Shown here piece after piece: positions 1 through 10,789 of a stretch of DNA of 64,000 bases (position 1 is the stretch's first letter; each line of letters begins with the position of its first letter). Source of the DNA: Tillus elongatus (lineage: Eukaryota > Arthropoda > Insecta > Coleoptera > Cleridae); assembly GCA_964006375.1 (NCBI GenBank), contig OZ023268.1, forward strand, positions 85,262,858-85,326,857, given 5' to 3'. Under the pieces are notes generated by a model, which saw only the letters and a list, made by a program, of their open reading frames with translations, ran no database searches and was not told the origin of the DNA. A program made the position numbers and the translations under genes.

Positions 1-104
1 CAGCTTTCTTGTCTCATATTTCCTAGCATATTTTTATCAGGACATTCTCCTTGTCTATGCTTATTTGAGGTTTACTCAGATTCATCTCACATCATCATCA
101 TGAT

Positions 105-290
105 ACTCTAAGGGCGATGTTGCCTTGTCATCGAAACCACGACTTTCTGTCTACAGCAACTATTTTCATTTCAGTGCAGCTTCTGCACTTTATCAATTGG
201 GCCAGGTTATTCAGACGTGTTACTCTTGGTCTACCCCTTCTCTTTATTCCAAGTATGTGCCTTTGAAATAATGTTGGTAGAAACTTATTA
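105..290 (-). pseudogene. C-terminal tail of a LINE reverse transcriptase (remnant)
   Basis: Read on the minus strand, this stretch gives the basic tail typical of the last ~70 residues of several insect LINE polymerases: a GIKRRGRPRV motif, then a helix with LNNLAQLIKCRS and AVDRKSW. No catalytic RT part is present. A diverged second copy lies at 24,915-25,380, where the upstream GRRKAKFIGHILR part is also visible. There is no start codon, and both sides run into other repeats. The LINE clade cannot be told from this piece. Confidence 0.45.
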
Positions 291-725
291 GGTCTCAAAA
301 TGCGCCATATAAATTTTACCTTTCTTGTCCCAATTGTATATGTTAATTATAGGTTGTTTTGAGCTGCATTGTATCAAATTAATTTTACAACAACAGCGTG
401 GTCCATAAGTCGTTGGTAATACAAATTTTCTTTTTTTAAATCGAACACCTCTTATGCATTTTTGCACTTTTACTCGAAATATAATACATGTTTGTGAGAA
501 AAGAAATTCAGGACGCAGCAAGTACGTTTTGGTAGCGAATTCTCATAAATGCTTTCAATAACTCAATTTGCTTGTAACTTAAGGTTCGTTGGCTAGGAAA
601 CCAGTTTTTTTAGGGAACATTTAAAGTTTATTTTCGGAAACTTTTTGTACATTTTCAAACAATATTTCAAACTTAATTTGATGAAACATGGTACATTGTT
701 TTTACTATAATATAGGTTTGATTTT
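290..725 (-). mobile_element. Helentron/DINE-1-like repeat fragment (copy H1)
   Basis: This is a minus-orientation fragment of a repeat family found about ten times in the window. It contains the diagnostic inverted segment GGACGCAGCAAGTACG near 513, the 'acgacttatgg' block near 400 and the 'gaaacatggtacattg' block near 680. It lacks the 3' hairpin and (TA)n section and is cut by LINE copy A at about 726. No protein is encoded. Confidence 0.6.
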
Positions 726-2765
726 ATTTTTAATTTCAACAACACACCACGAGGGCTTACAGCCTAAATACTATCGTACCGTGTGTGTTGACAAGGAGGA
801 AAGAGGCAGCTTGTTATTTCTGGACTTGAAGGTTTGGAGGTTCGGAGGAGAAGGAAAAACATGTGCCGGCAAGGAGTTCCACAGCTTGGAAGTCCTCGGG
901 ACAAAAGAGCGGGCATAACAAGATGTTCTATGTCTGGTGACCTGGGCAGTAAAAGGGTGCATTCGCTCTGTTCCCCTGTTAGATCTGTTGGGGGCAGCAG
1001 GTGGGGTAACTATGGAGGAAAGATCCTCTGAACAGTGCCCGTGCAGATATCTATAGAATAAAGAGAGGTCACCAACAGCACTTCGGTGGGCAAGGGACGG
1101 CAGCCTTTGGGTGAGGGTAGGGTCACCGATGAGACGTATAGGTCTCTTTTGAATGGAGTCCAGGATAGCGAGTGTAGAAGCGGCAGCGGCACCCCAGATG
1201 TGGGAGCAGTATTCGAGGTTTGGCCTTATTTGAGAAGTATATAAGGTATAGAGATTAGCTGGTGAAAAGTATTTGCGAGCCCGAAAGAGGAAACCTAATT
1301 TCTTAGCAGCCGCTTCTGCAATTGATGTGACATGTTGGTGCCAATTAAGATTTCGATCCACAGAAATGCCAACAAGAGAAAAGGACTCATTACTTTGAAT
1401 AACTTGGTTGTTCATTGTGATGGGTCTAGGGCTGGTGTATCTCTTGCGAGAAAGAAAGCAAGACTTAGTTTTGGTAGGGTTGAATTGTACAAGATTTCTA
1501 CTTCCCCAGTCTAATATTTTTTGGAGATCCACGGAGACAGAACCCTCCATGAGTCTGCGATCCTCATCTAATTGGGCTAAAGAGACAGGCTTAGAATATT
1601 GTATATTTGAATGGAGGGTGCTGTCGTCCGCCTAGCTGTGAACTGGGTTGGATGTGCTAGAGAGGAGGTCATTGATGTGGAGAAGAAACAAAGTAGGGGC
1701 TAAAGCTGAACCTTGAGGAACTCCTGCATTAATTGGATACCGTTTAGAGGAATGGCCATCCACAACAACAGATATGGTCCTGTTGGAGAGGAAATTTGCT
1801 GTCCAAGTACAAAGTTTTGGTGGTAGGCCATAGGCCTGAAGTTTATTAAGCAGCGCTGCGTGACATACTTGGTCGAATGCTTTGGATATGTCTAGAGCAA
1901 CAATCTGGGATTCACCGTGTTGTTCCATAGACTTGTTCCAAGAATGGGTGACAAAGGAAAGGAGGTCGGCAGTCGATCTGCGCTGACGGAATCCATACTG
2001 CCTGTCGTGGATTAGACTGTGTTTTTCAAGAAATTTTAGTAATTCGGTGTTTATATACTTTTCCATCACTTTAGAGACGACTGAAAGGAGAGAAATAGGC
2101 ATGTAGTTGCTAGCAAGCGCTTTGGATCCTTTCTTGGGGATGGGTTGTACTCGAGCAGTTTTCCAGTTACTAGGGAATATGCCTTTATTATAAGATATCT
2201 GAAACAGACGAGTCAGGACAGGAGCAAGCTCTGGTGCGCATTTTTTGAGAACAATTGCTGGGATCTCGTCAAGGCCAGAGGCTTTCCTGGTATTAAGAGA
2301 AGAGAGCATCTTTCGTACCTTTTTAGTTTTGAAAATGACATCAGTCATTTTATGCGCGACATTGGGGACTGTTGGTGGTTGAACATTTGGAGGTGGGTTG
2401 AGAGTAGAATTGGCGGCGAACAACGAAGCAAAAAGTTCAGCCTTGCCCAGGGCGGTAGAAACAATTTCATCCCCTGAGACAAGAGGTGGGAACGTGCTTT
2501 TGCAGAAATTATTCCTGATAGATTTAGCAAGAATCCAGAAGGGTTTGCCGCCGTTGGAGCTTAAGAGGACTTTGTTTTTGATGTGGTTATTAAACGAGTT
2601 TTTTGCCTCAGAAAGAATGCGGACATAGCGGTTTCTTGCGTCGTTAAATGTTTGACGATTTTCTTGACTGGGATTGTGTAGAAGCGTTTTTGTGAGCTTT
2701 GACCTTTTCAAGTCTGGCCTTGTCACAGGATTTAGAGAACCAGGGCTTTTGAGTGGCCGAAGAGG
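726..2765 (-). mobile_element. CR1/Jockey-like LINE, copy A (5'-truncated)
   Basis: The element runs on the minus strand from a 5' truncation near 2765 to its 3' end near 726. It keeps most of the reverse transcriptase, the C-terminal domain and a short 3' UTR ending in TGTGTTGTTGAAAT. The same 3' end is seen at 8,060 (copy B, plus), 9,957 (copy C, minus) and 52,345 (tail only). No clear target duplication is visible. The 5' break sits in the segment that in copy B encodes the link between endonuclease and RT. Confidence 0.85.
771..2726 (-). pseudogene. LINE reverse transcriptase, copy A, with stop in the catalytic YADD box
   Basis: An open stretch from 2726 to 1635 reads as RT fingers and palm: RKASGLDEIP, ARVQPIPKKG, YGFRQRRSTADLL, VALDISKAFDQV and AGVPQGSALAP. 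The next codon is TAG (complement of 1632-1634), followed by ADD, so the tyrosine of the YADD catalytic box is a stop. The same frame then resumes to 771 with SLVGISVDRNLNWH, RPNLEYCSHIW and the C-terminal SKLWNSLPAHVFP block, usual for CR1/Jockey-type polymerases. In copy B the matching codon is AAC, so TAC was probably ancestral. Family placement between CR1 and Jockey groups is uncertain. The protein is dead as read. Confidence 0.85.
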
Positions 2766-2865
2766 TATCCAAATTTTGTTTTATCTTTTTAAATTTGCGT
2801 TTCCTTCAATTTGAGGCAATATATCGTGGCAATTTGGGCTCAGTTTATTAAGTCATTAACTCATT

Positions 2866-3510
2866 ATGCCTAGGCGCCATTTACGGCATTATTACAATAA
2901 TTTAAATGAATTCGAAAGGGGGCGCAATGTTGATATGCCGGAAGCCGGGTTTTCAATCAGACAAATGTTCTACCGCATAGGACGCAGTGTGCCAACAGTG
3001 TTACAGTGTTGGTCCAGGTGGGCTGAAAAAGGAATCCATAAACGTCGTCATGAATCCGGACGACCTCGAGTAACTTCAACACGGGAAGATTGTCCATTTG
3101 AGGATCGCAGGTTTACGAGACAGTTTCCACAACACGGTCGATTGGAAATGCTTGGTTAGGAGTTTTATTACAAAGCGTACATATGGCAACGATATATCGC
3201 AGAATGCGCGCTTTTGGGCTTCGTTCGTATACACCATTTTATGTCTCCCACTGACACCTCGACATCGTGCTGCTCGGCTTGAGTGATGTAACGGCAGATT
3301 AAATTGGAATGGTAAATGGAATCGTGTTGTGTTCTCTAACCAGTCCACATTCTGTCTTTGGGTCCACGAAGGTCGAAGATATATTGCAGAATACGCCATT
3401 TTCATGTCTCCTACCTTAACATTGTGCTGCGCAGCTTGAGTGGGGTACCGACAGATCGAATTAGGATGATGCATGTAATTGATATTTGTCTTTGGGTCAG
3501 GGCAGCAGAA
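2866..3510 (+). pseudogene. Tc1-like transposase remnant
   Basis: The first ~75 codons from ATG 2866 are a clear Tc1-type N-terminal helix-turn-helix: LNEFERGR, EAGFSIRQMFYRIGRS, VLQCWSRW, then a GRPRVTS linker. After about 3090 the frame breaks. Further 3', parts of the DDE domain can be read in changing frames: AARLEW, then VFSNQSTFCLWVHEGR, where the family has FSDES. The first catalytic aspartate is therefore asparagine here. A segment (about 3190-3375) is repeated at 3374-3510, so the copy is internally duplicated. No terminal inverted repeats were found. It is non-functional. Confidence 0.75.
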
Positions 3511-3690
3511 GATAAAAACGATTACGTGGACAATACAGAAATTTAGAGCTTGTTGTGGAACGGCATACGGCCCTTAACGGGTTGGTTTTGATATGAGGTC
3601 ACTAGTTCACCTCTAGTTTTTATTGACAGAAATTTGAATGCTATTAATTACATACGAAATGTACGGCAGCCTCTTCTCTCTTTATATATG

Positions 3691-3694
<4 letters not shown>

Positions 3695-3757
<63 letters not shown>
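3695..3757. repeat. (TA)n microsatellite
   Basis: An uninterrupted TA dinucleotide run directly downstream of the 3' end of the Penelope-like fragment at 3760-4980. Apparent IYIYIY open frames here are artefacts. Confidence 0.95.
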
Positions 3758-3759
<2 letters not shown>

Positions 3760-3842
3760 TTTGGAATATTGCACTACACTGTAATCACTATTAAATATAC
3801 ACTTTATTTGTTTGCTGTACGTTTGTGATTTCTTATTGGTTT

Positions 3843-3887
3843 GCGTGGACTGCAGTTTCGAACCGTCCCGGTTAATCATCAGCACGC
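3843..3887 (-). ncRNA. Hammerhead ribozyme (complete consensus)
   Basis: On the minus strand the core box CTGATGA (3876-3882) and box GAAA (3856-3859) are joined by stem II AACCG/CGGTT with loop GGA. Stem III is the short ACTGCAGT helix. The cleavage triplet is GTC (3848-3850). Stem I is five perfect pairs, GCGTG (3887-3883) with CACGC (3847-3843). All conserved core bases are present. Penelope-like elements are known to carry hammerheads in their terminal repeats, and this one lies just after the GIY-YIG reading frame. Self-cleavage is inferred from the fold. Confidence 0.85.
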
Positions 3888-4976
3888 TACTGACTGTTAT
3901 CGCTCCTGTGTGGTCTACGTCTGAGATTGTACGTGGCGCCTGCGCCGTGAGCTTCTATTGGTCGGTTTACTGTTCTCTGATTGATTGTGTCTTCGAACTG
4001 TGTCGTGTGTATCGGTCTCCTGTCTTGATCACTGCGGTTTGATAATTTGTCTATTGGTATGGCATTTATTAAGTTTTGTTTAAATGTTTGTACTTGGATT
4101 TGTTCTGGCATTAATTGTTTCTTATTGTTTGTTTGTTGAATGTAGTATTGTTCCCCGATTTTCATTTTTGTGTGGTCTTTAACATGTTTCTTTAGTTGTA
4201 ATTGGGTGATGTTTGGTTTTTGGTGTTTTGTGGTGTGTATGTGTGTAGCTACGTTTGATTTGTAGCTAGGTATGTGGATTTTATCTAATGCTGTTATATG
4301 TTCCTTGAATCTTGTTTCTATTGACTTTTTGTCATTCCTATATATTTTTTATTGCATGTGTTACATTCTATTTGATATATTCCGTTTAATTTATGTGGGT
4401 TGTGTTCTTGTTTTTTATTTATTTTGTTTATTATTTTGTTATTAGTTTTGTAGCTAATTTTTAAGTCATATTGTTTGAGTGTTTGTGTTATTTTTTGATG
4501 TGGTGGTTATAAGTGAATGTTGTGTATTTTGTAGTTGTTTCTGGTGTTTTGTTTTCGGTTTTGTTAATTTGTTTGTTTTTGATTTGTTTTACTAGCTTTT
4601 CTATTGTTTTCTTGTTGTATCCACTTCTTTCTGCTATTTGTATTATGATGTTTTACTCCTTTTCTCGTTCGTCGTTATGGAGTGGTACATTGAGCATTCT
4701 GTTTATTAAGTATCTGTATGCGGCCATTTTGTGTGTGTGGGGGTGTAGTGAGTGTTTAGGTATAGTGACGTCTGTTTGTGTAGGTTTTTTGTATATTTTG
4801 TATTCAATCTGGTTTTCTTTTCTGATTAGTGTTAAGTCTAGGAAGTTTATGGTGTTGTTTGATTCTTTTTCTATTGTAAATTTTATGCTTTTGTTGATTT
4901 GGTTTATTTTTTCGAGGATATTGTCTATGTTGGTTTTTTGATTGTCGTATATTACGCCTTTACAGAGTGCTACCAT
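3887..4976 (-). pseudogene. Penelope-like RT C-terminus plus GIY-YIG endonuclease (broken)
   Basis: From 4976 down to 4653 the minus strand is open and gives the conserved end of Penelope RT: NTINFLDLTLIRKEN, YKIYKKPTQTD, HKMAAYRYLINRML. A stop and frame changes follow around 4500-4650. Near 4330-4400 the endonuclease core GIYQIECNTCNKKYIG is readable, which matches the GIY-YIG signature with its usual cysteine pair. It continues as ETRFKEHITA and ends in a ~90-residue tail to 3887. The RT palm (YVDD region) is absent, so this is a 5'-truncated, decayed copy. Confidence 0.85.
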
Positions 4977-4989
4977 CCGTGCCAGATGG

Positions 4990-7900
4990 ACCCTAGTTTT
5001 TTTTAACGTGGTAGCTACTCCACCCTTTCATCCTTTCTCACCAGGACTTGGGACCGGCAATGACAGAGTTTTTATTATTACTTATATTATTATCAGCTCC
5101 TCCTTGCACAAAAGATTCCGTAGATAAAATACCCCTCCTTTCGGATATCCGGTAGAGGGGTGTGCAGGGGGCGCGTGCTTCAAGATTTAACATATCCTTT
5201 TCGAATATATGTGGCCTAAATTCTAAGCTGAACTCCGTCCACAATTTCCTCCAGGCTAATAGGCCCCAACTCCTCTTCCTCACCGAAACTCAAATCAGTG
5301 CCAGAACAGCCACTAATCACCTTAGTTTATGGTATGAGCTCCTTACTTCCTTTAGAGTGCACGGAGGTGTGTGCACATATGTCCGTAGCAAATCTACCCT
5401 GTACCAGACTCTCCAATTTGGAAGCCGGAAAAAAAACATACTTTGGATGAAATTCTCTCTCAGTGCTGCAACTAAATTGGTCTGTTGCATTTACCGGTCA
5501 CCTTCTGACAACAACTTTGTTCAGCTCTTCGACTACTGACAAAACCGACTATCTGATTTCTGAATATCCTTCCTCCGAGGTCACTATTCTTGGTGACTTC
5601 AATGTCCATAATAAGGAATGGCTAGGATCTTCAAAAACCGATCCACAAGGGCGAGCAGCGGAGGCCTTCGCAGTCAACAATTCTTTAGCGGATATGGTTC
5701 AGCAACCTACTTACTTTCCTCGCATCCCAACACACAACTCAAATCCCTTGGATCTCCTTCTTACTACAAAACCTGAATGCTATAAGACATCAGTCACCGC
5801 CTCCTTTGGTCGCTCAGACCACGGCATTGTCACTGTTTCCTGCGCAATGCAACCCTAGGTCACACAGTCATCACACCCACGTATCGTTTGGCAGTACAAC
5901 TTCGCGAACTGGGACGAAATGTAGGATTACTTTTCCGTATTCCATGGGCGTCTGTCTGCTTTTCTCATCATGAACCCTCTGATATCTCACAAAACGTCAT
6001 CGAAATCATCCAAGCTGGCATGGAATTATTTATTCCACGTACACAGAAAACCTCTTCAGCCACTCAAAAACCCTGGTTCTCTAAATCCTATGACAAGGCC
6101 AGAAACGGTCAAAGCTCACAAAACCATTCTACATAATCCCAGTCAAGAAAACCGTCAAGCATTTAACGACGCAATAAACAGCTATGTCCGCATTCTTTCT
6201 GAGGCAAAAAACTCGTTTAGTAACCACATCAAAAACAAAGTCCTCTAAAGCTCTAACGGCAGCAAACCCGCCTGGACGCTTGCTAAATGTATTGGGAATA
6301 CTTTCTGCAAGAGCACGTTCCCACCTCTTGTTTCAGGGGATGAAATTGTTTCTACCGCCCTGGGCAAGGCTGAACTTTTTGCCTCGTTGTTCGCCGGCAA
6401 TTCTACTGTCAACCCACCTTCAAACTTTCAACCACCAACAGTCTCCGATGTCGCGCATAAAAGACAGATATCATTTTCAAAACTAAAAAGGTACGAAGTA
6501 TGCTCTCTTCTCTTAATACCAGGAAAGCATCTGGTCTTAACGAGATCCCATCAATTGTTTAAAAAAAATGCGCACCAGAACTTGCTCCTGTCCTGACTCG
6601 TCTGTTTCAGATATCTTACAATAGAGGCATATACCCTAGTAACTGGAAAACTGCGCGAGTACAACCCGTCCCTAAGAAAGGATCGAAAGCGCTTCCTAGC
6701 AACTACAGGCCTATTTCTCTCCTTTCAGTTGTCTCTAAAGTGATCGAAAAGTATATAAACACCGAATTACTAATTTTTTTTTGAAAAACACAGTCTAATC
6801 CACGACAGGAAATATGGATTCCGTCAGCGCAGATCAACTGCCGACCTCCTTTCCTTTGTCACCCATTCTTGGAACAAGTCTATGGAACTTCACGGTGAAT
6901 CCCAGATTGTCACTCTAGACATATTCAAAGCATTCGACCAGGTTTGTCACGAAGCGCTGCTTAATAAGCTTCCGGCCTATGGCCTACCTCCAAAACTCTG
7001 TACCTGGACAGCAAATTTCCTCTCAAGCCGGAGCATTTCTGTTGTCGTGGATGGCCATTCCTCTAAACTGTATCCAATTAATGCAGGAGTCCCTCAAGCT
7101 TTAGCCCCTACTTTGTTTCTTCTCCACATCAATGACCTCCTCTCTATCACATCCAACCCAGTTCACAGTAACGCGGATGACAGCACCCTCCACTCAAATA
7201 TACAATATTGAAGCCTGTCTCTTTAGCCCAATTAGATGAGGATCGCAGACTCATGGAGTGTTCTGTCTTTGTGGATCTCCAAAACATATTAGACTTAGGA
7301 AGTAGAAATCTTGTACTATTCAACTCCACCAAATCTCAGTCTTGCTTTCTATCTCATAAGAGGTACACCAGCCCTAGACCCATCACAATGAACAACCAAG
7401 TTATTCAAATTAATGAGTCCTTTTCACTTGTTGGAATTTCTGTGGATCGAAATCTCAATTGGCACCAACATGCCACATTAATTCCAGAAGCGGCTGCTAA
7501 GAAATTAGGTTTCCTCTTCCGGGCGCGCAAATACTTATTACCAGCTAATCTCTATACCCTATATACTTCCCAAATAAGGCCAAACCTCGAATACTGCTCC
7601 CACATTTGGGGTGCCGCTGCCGCTTCGACACTCGCTATCCTAGCCTCCATTCAGAATAGGGCTGTACGTCTCATCAGTGACTCTACCTTCACCGAAAGGC
7701 TGCAATCCCTTGCCCACCGAGGTGCCGTTGGTGACCTTTCTCTCTTTTATACATATCTGCACGGGCACTGCTCAGATGAGCTTTCTTTCATAGTTCCTAC
7801 ACCTGCTGCCCCCAACAGATCTACCAGGGGAACACCCTTTTACTGTCCAGGTCACCAGACATAGAACATCTTGTTATGCCCGCTCTTTTGTCGCGAGGAC

Positions 7901-8062
7901 TTCCAGGTTGTGGAATTCCTTGGCACATGTTTTTCCTTCTCCTCCGAAGTTCCAAACCTTCAAGTCCAGAATGAACAAGTGACCTCTTAACTAGTTGTCG
8001 ACAACACGGTACGATAGTATTTAGGCTGTGAGCCCTCGTGGTGTGTTGTTGAAATAAAAAAG
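4990..8062 (+). mobile_element. CR1/Jockey-like LINE, copy B (endonuclease plus RT, broken)
   Basis: The longest copy of the family, on the plus strand, running from the Penelope junction to the 3' end TGTTGTTGAAATAAAAA. It keeps an APE-type endonuclease, the RT and the 3' UTR with the same terminal 40 bases as copies A and C. The 5' limit is set only by the end of the Penelope fragment. No ORF1 is visible upstream, so it may be truncated there. Confidence 0.8.
5162..7980 (+). pseudogene. LINE ORF2, copy B: endonuclease and reverse transcriptase, multiply frameshifted
   Basis: The endonuclease starts with FNISFSNICGLNSKLNS and LLFLTETQIS, then shifts frame near 5,500 into VTILGDFNVHNKEW and FGRSDHGIV. 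The catalytic GDFN and SDH boxes are kept. RT follows in pieces with frameshifts near 5,860, 6,250, 6,480, 6,780 and 7,100: KYGFRQRRSTADLL, DIFKAFDQV and INAGVPQ. The catalytic box reads NADD (7170-7181) instead of YADD. The C-terminal domain (7208-7864) matches copy A, with RPNLEYCSHIW. The match to copy A over ~2 kb identifies the family. Confidence 0.85.
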
Positions 8063-8103
8063 GATAAGTTTGCTACTTTTAGGACGTCTAATTTTTTAGA
8101 TAT

Positions 8104-8268
8104 AGTAGTCGATTTGATGTCCGACGGTAGCCTCTGAGGCATCCGAAGGCTCAAATACAGTAGTCCAATGGATGTCCAATGGTAATCGTTTAGACGTCCA
8201 AAGATTTTAAAAAATGTAGTCCATTTATTGTTGGTAGTCCTTAGACCAAAGATTCAAGGAATAGTGGT
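8104..8268. repeat. Short degenerate tandem repeat, ~55-bp period
   Basis: Three imperfect units begin with TAGTAGTC/AGTAGTCC/TAGTCCAT and each carries a 'gatgtcc..ggtag' core and a CCAAAG or CCGAAG block. GTCC-rich motifs continue to about 8,290 and reappear after the SINE near 8,620. No coding potential is seen. Confidence 0.4.
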
Positions 8269-8350
8269 ATTTTGTACGTCCTCTAGGACATCATCTTTAT
8301 GTTCTTAAATGGATACACTTTTTTATGTCCTAAGTTGTGACATACGATAA

Positions 8351-8556
8351 AAAGGTAAAGGTAAGATGCTTACTGGCAATTAGGCCCATACTGACCCTTT
8401 TTACTCATCTAAACTAACCTACCCTCCACCTTAAACTCGATCTCAACGACAGAAGTGATTTGAAAAATCATCCGCTGCCGGTAAGTCTCGAACCGTCGTC
8501 CACCGAGTCCGAATTGGGAAGTTTCACTCGACTTTCCCACACGGCCACGGCGGCGC
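8351..8556 (-). mobile_element. tRNA-derived SINE with 16-bp target duplication
   Basis: The insert is flanked by exact copies of TTGTGACATACGATAA at 8335-8350 and 8557-8572. Read on the minus strand, it begins with GCCGCCGTGGCCGTGTGG, an A-box-like tRNA-Ser/Leu-type head. A B-box-like GGTTCGAGACT lies about 60 bases further on. A 3' body of ~130 bases ends in TTACCTTTACCTTTTT. Internal Pol III boxes plus a clean duplication are the mark of a SINE. Confidence 0.8.
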
Positions 8557-8572
8557 TTGTGACATACGATAA

Positions 8573-9955
8573 TCCATTGGATATTCAGTAAATGTCTGTC
8601 GTACTATAAATGTACAGACGTTCAATGGACGTCCTATATATGACTTTGTGATATCTAATCAGTGATTGGCTTTTATACTGTACACGGAACGCTGTTAAGC
8701 TCATGGTTTTAATGAGATAATTTTACAAACTACACCACACAGACCTATATTCTAAATGCACAAAACTCCCAACGAGCACGATTGACAAGCTCTTGAACTC
8801 TCCTGTTTATGAGCAAGCGTCAATAGTTTGGTTATGGTCCTGCTAGGAGGGCATGGTGTTTATCTTTTTCCATAGAACCTGAAAAGATGACTACCAAGAG
8901 ACGTTATTATTTTCCGGTATGTCTTTGTGTCAGCCTCAGTTTGCCAATGTAACCATAATCTTTTCTTGTGAATGTATTATGATTATTCATAGCAGTGAAG
9001 AAAACACTAGTTCTACCTGGTTATTTTTGACTACCGGCAGACACCTTGAACTGAACGATCAGTCAGCATATAAGTATGTCATTAAATACGTTTTACTCAT
9101 GCTAAATTCGGAAACAAATCACGAACTACTTCAATGTAAGAAAATGTCATCAACACATGATAATGCTAGAACTCTAAGATAACAAAAGCATTTGAATAAA
9201 ATGCGTCGTTCAGGTTCATCTCAATGTTAAATGTGTGGCAGTTTTGGATGATTGACCCTTCTAAGACCGTTGACTGTTTCCACCTTGCGGTTTTCGACCA
9301 GTTACAAGGTAATTAATGTAAACCAGAAGCAACTAATAATAAGGTCATTTACATGCATATTATGTTGTCTAGATCAGCGATGTACAAAATATATAAACAG
9401 GACAGGAATTTATTCTATGGCATTGAATTAATTTATTGTTAAGGACCTTTCGACCAATATGCTATATATAATTTGCGGATAATAAAAGAATTTATCAAGA
9501 CATTAATTATCGAATAATAATGGTATTATTGTTTTTATCGGTTTGAATGTTATCCGTTCAATGCCAGATGGCATGTCCAATCTATTGTTTGTTTTTCTCT
9601 GTTTAAATAAGTGTCACGATAACACTGTTTATGATATATACAAACCACTAACCCTAAATCAACAAAGACTTTGTTAACAAAAATTATTTAAAAAAATTAG
9701 AGCACCTTCAAAAGGAACTAATAAGATAATCTAATATTTTGATTAAATTTAAACACTAATACTTCATATGTCTGACTTTTTTAAGTAAGTATATTGTTTT
9801 GTGAAAATTATTACATTTTAGAACGTTCAAGCCAAAAATTTCACAATCCAAAAATCAAAGATGTTTATATGTGGGGTACATCTATACAATCCCTGTAAAC
9901 ATAACACAAATTACATACAAATGTAGAGACTTTCTCTCTGACTTCACAGGTTTTT
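8573..9955. other. No recognisable gene or element
   Basis: AT-rich sequence. The only frame of note is an 87-codon plus-strand ORF at 8919-9182 (MSLCQPQFANVTII...), with no motif I recognise and no supporting context. The last 40 bases (9,917-9,955) resemble the 'gagacttt.tctctg.cttcac' terminal motif seen at 25,130 and 49,745, which I link to Penelope-like ends. Confidence 0.4.
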
Positions 9956-9956
9956 T

Positions 9957-10736
9957 AAAAATTTCAACAACACACCACGAGGGCTTAAGCCTAAATACTA
10001 TCGTACCGTGGGTGTTGACAAGGAGGAAAGAGGCAACTTGTTAATTCTGGACTTGAAGGTTTGGAGGTTCGGAGGAGAAGGAAAAACATGTGCCGACAAG
10101 GAATTCCACAACTTGGAAGTCCTCGGGACAAAAGAGCGGTCATAACAAGATCTTCTATGTCTGGTGACCTGGACAGTAAAAGGGTGCATTCGCTCTGTTC
10201 CCCTAGTAGATCTGTTGGAGGCAGCAGGTGGAGGAACTATGGAAGTGAGCTCCTCTGCGCAGTGCGCGTGTAGATATCTATAAAATAGAGAGAGGTCACC
10301 AACGGCACGTCAGTGGGTAAGGGATGGCAGCTTTTGGGTGAGGGTAGAGTCACCGATGAGACGTATAGCTCTCTTTTGAATGTAGTCCAGGATAGCGAGT
10401 GTAGAAGCGGCAGCTGCACCCCAGATGTGGGAGCAGTATTCGAGGTTTGGCGTTATTTGTAAAGTATATAAGGTATAGAGATTAGCTGGCGAAAAGTATT
10501 TGCGGGCCCGGAAGAGGAAACCTAATTTCTTAGCAGCCGCTTCTGCGATTGATGTGACATGTTGGTGCCAATTGAGATGTCGATACACAGAAATGCCAAC
10601 AAGAGAAAATGATTCATTACTTTGAATAACTTGGTTGTTCATTGTGATGGGTCTAGGGCTGGTGTATCTCTTATGAGAAAGAAAGCAAGATTGATATTTG
10701 GTGGGGTTGAATTGTACAAGATTTCTACTTGTGCTT
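9957..10736 (-). mobile_element. CR1/Jockey-like LINE, copy C (3' third only)
   Basis: A minus-strand copy matching the 3' part of copy A. It holds the RT C-terminal region (VIQSNESFSLVGISVYRHLNWHQ, then EYCSHIWGAAAASTLA), the SKLWNSLSAHVFPSPPN block and the 3' UTR end at 9,957. It is truncated at 10,736, where Penelope-like hammerhead sequence begins. One frameshift lies near 10,310. It is not functional. Confidence 0.85.
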
Positions 10737-10745
10737 GTATTGTCC

Positions 10746-10785
10746 CCTGAAACTAGTTTCGCCTTTTACGGCATCGTCAATCAGG
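10746..10785 (-). ncRNA. Hammerhead ribozyme with one core change
   Basis: On the minus strand the layout is stem I CCTGA (10785-10781), core TTGACGA (10780-10774), a bulged T, stem II GCC/GGC with loop GTAAAA, then GAAA, stem III ACTAGT, cleavage triplet GTT, and stem I strand TCAGG (10750-10746). Stem I is five perfect pairs. The only departure from CTGANGA is the first C, changed to T. C3 is essential in known hammerheads, so this copy is probably inactive. It is likely a relic of a Penelope-like terminal repeat. Confidence 0.65.
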
Positions 10786-10789
10786 AAAA

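Larger units (their letters stand above)
3760..4980 (-). mobile_element. Penelope-like element, 5'-truncated, with hammerhead in its 3' region
   Basis: The element reads on the minus strand from a truncation at about 4980 to a (TA)n run at 3757. In order it holds the end of the RT domain, a GIY-YIG endonuclease, a tail and a 3' non-coding region carrying a complete hammerhead ribozyme at 3843-3887. This is the known architecture of endonuclease-bearing Penelope-like retroelements. Its 5' end abuts LINE copy B. Confidence 0.85.

Noticed and set aside
4513..4941. 142-codon plus-strand ORF with membrane-like composition
   Set aside because: It is the antisense of the Penelope RT/endonuclease frame; hydrophobicity comes from the complement of Lys/Asn codons.
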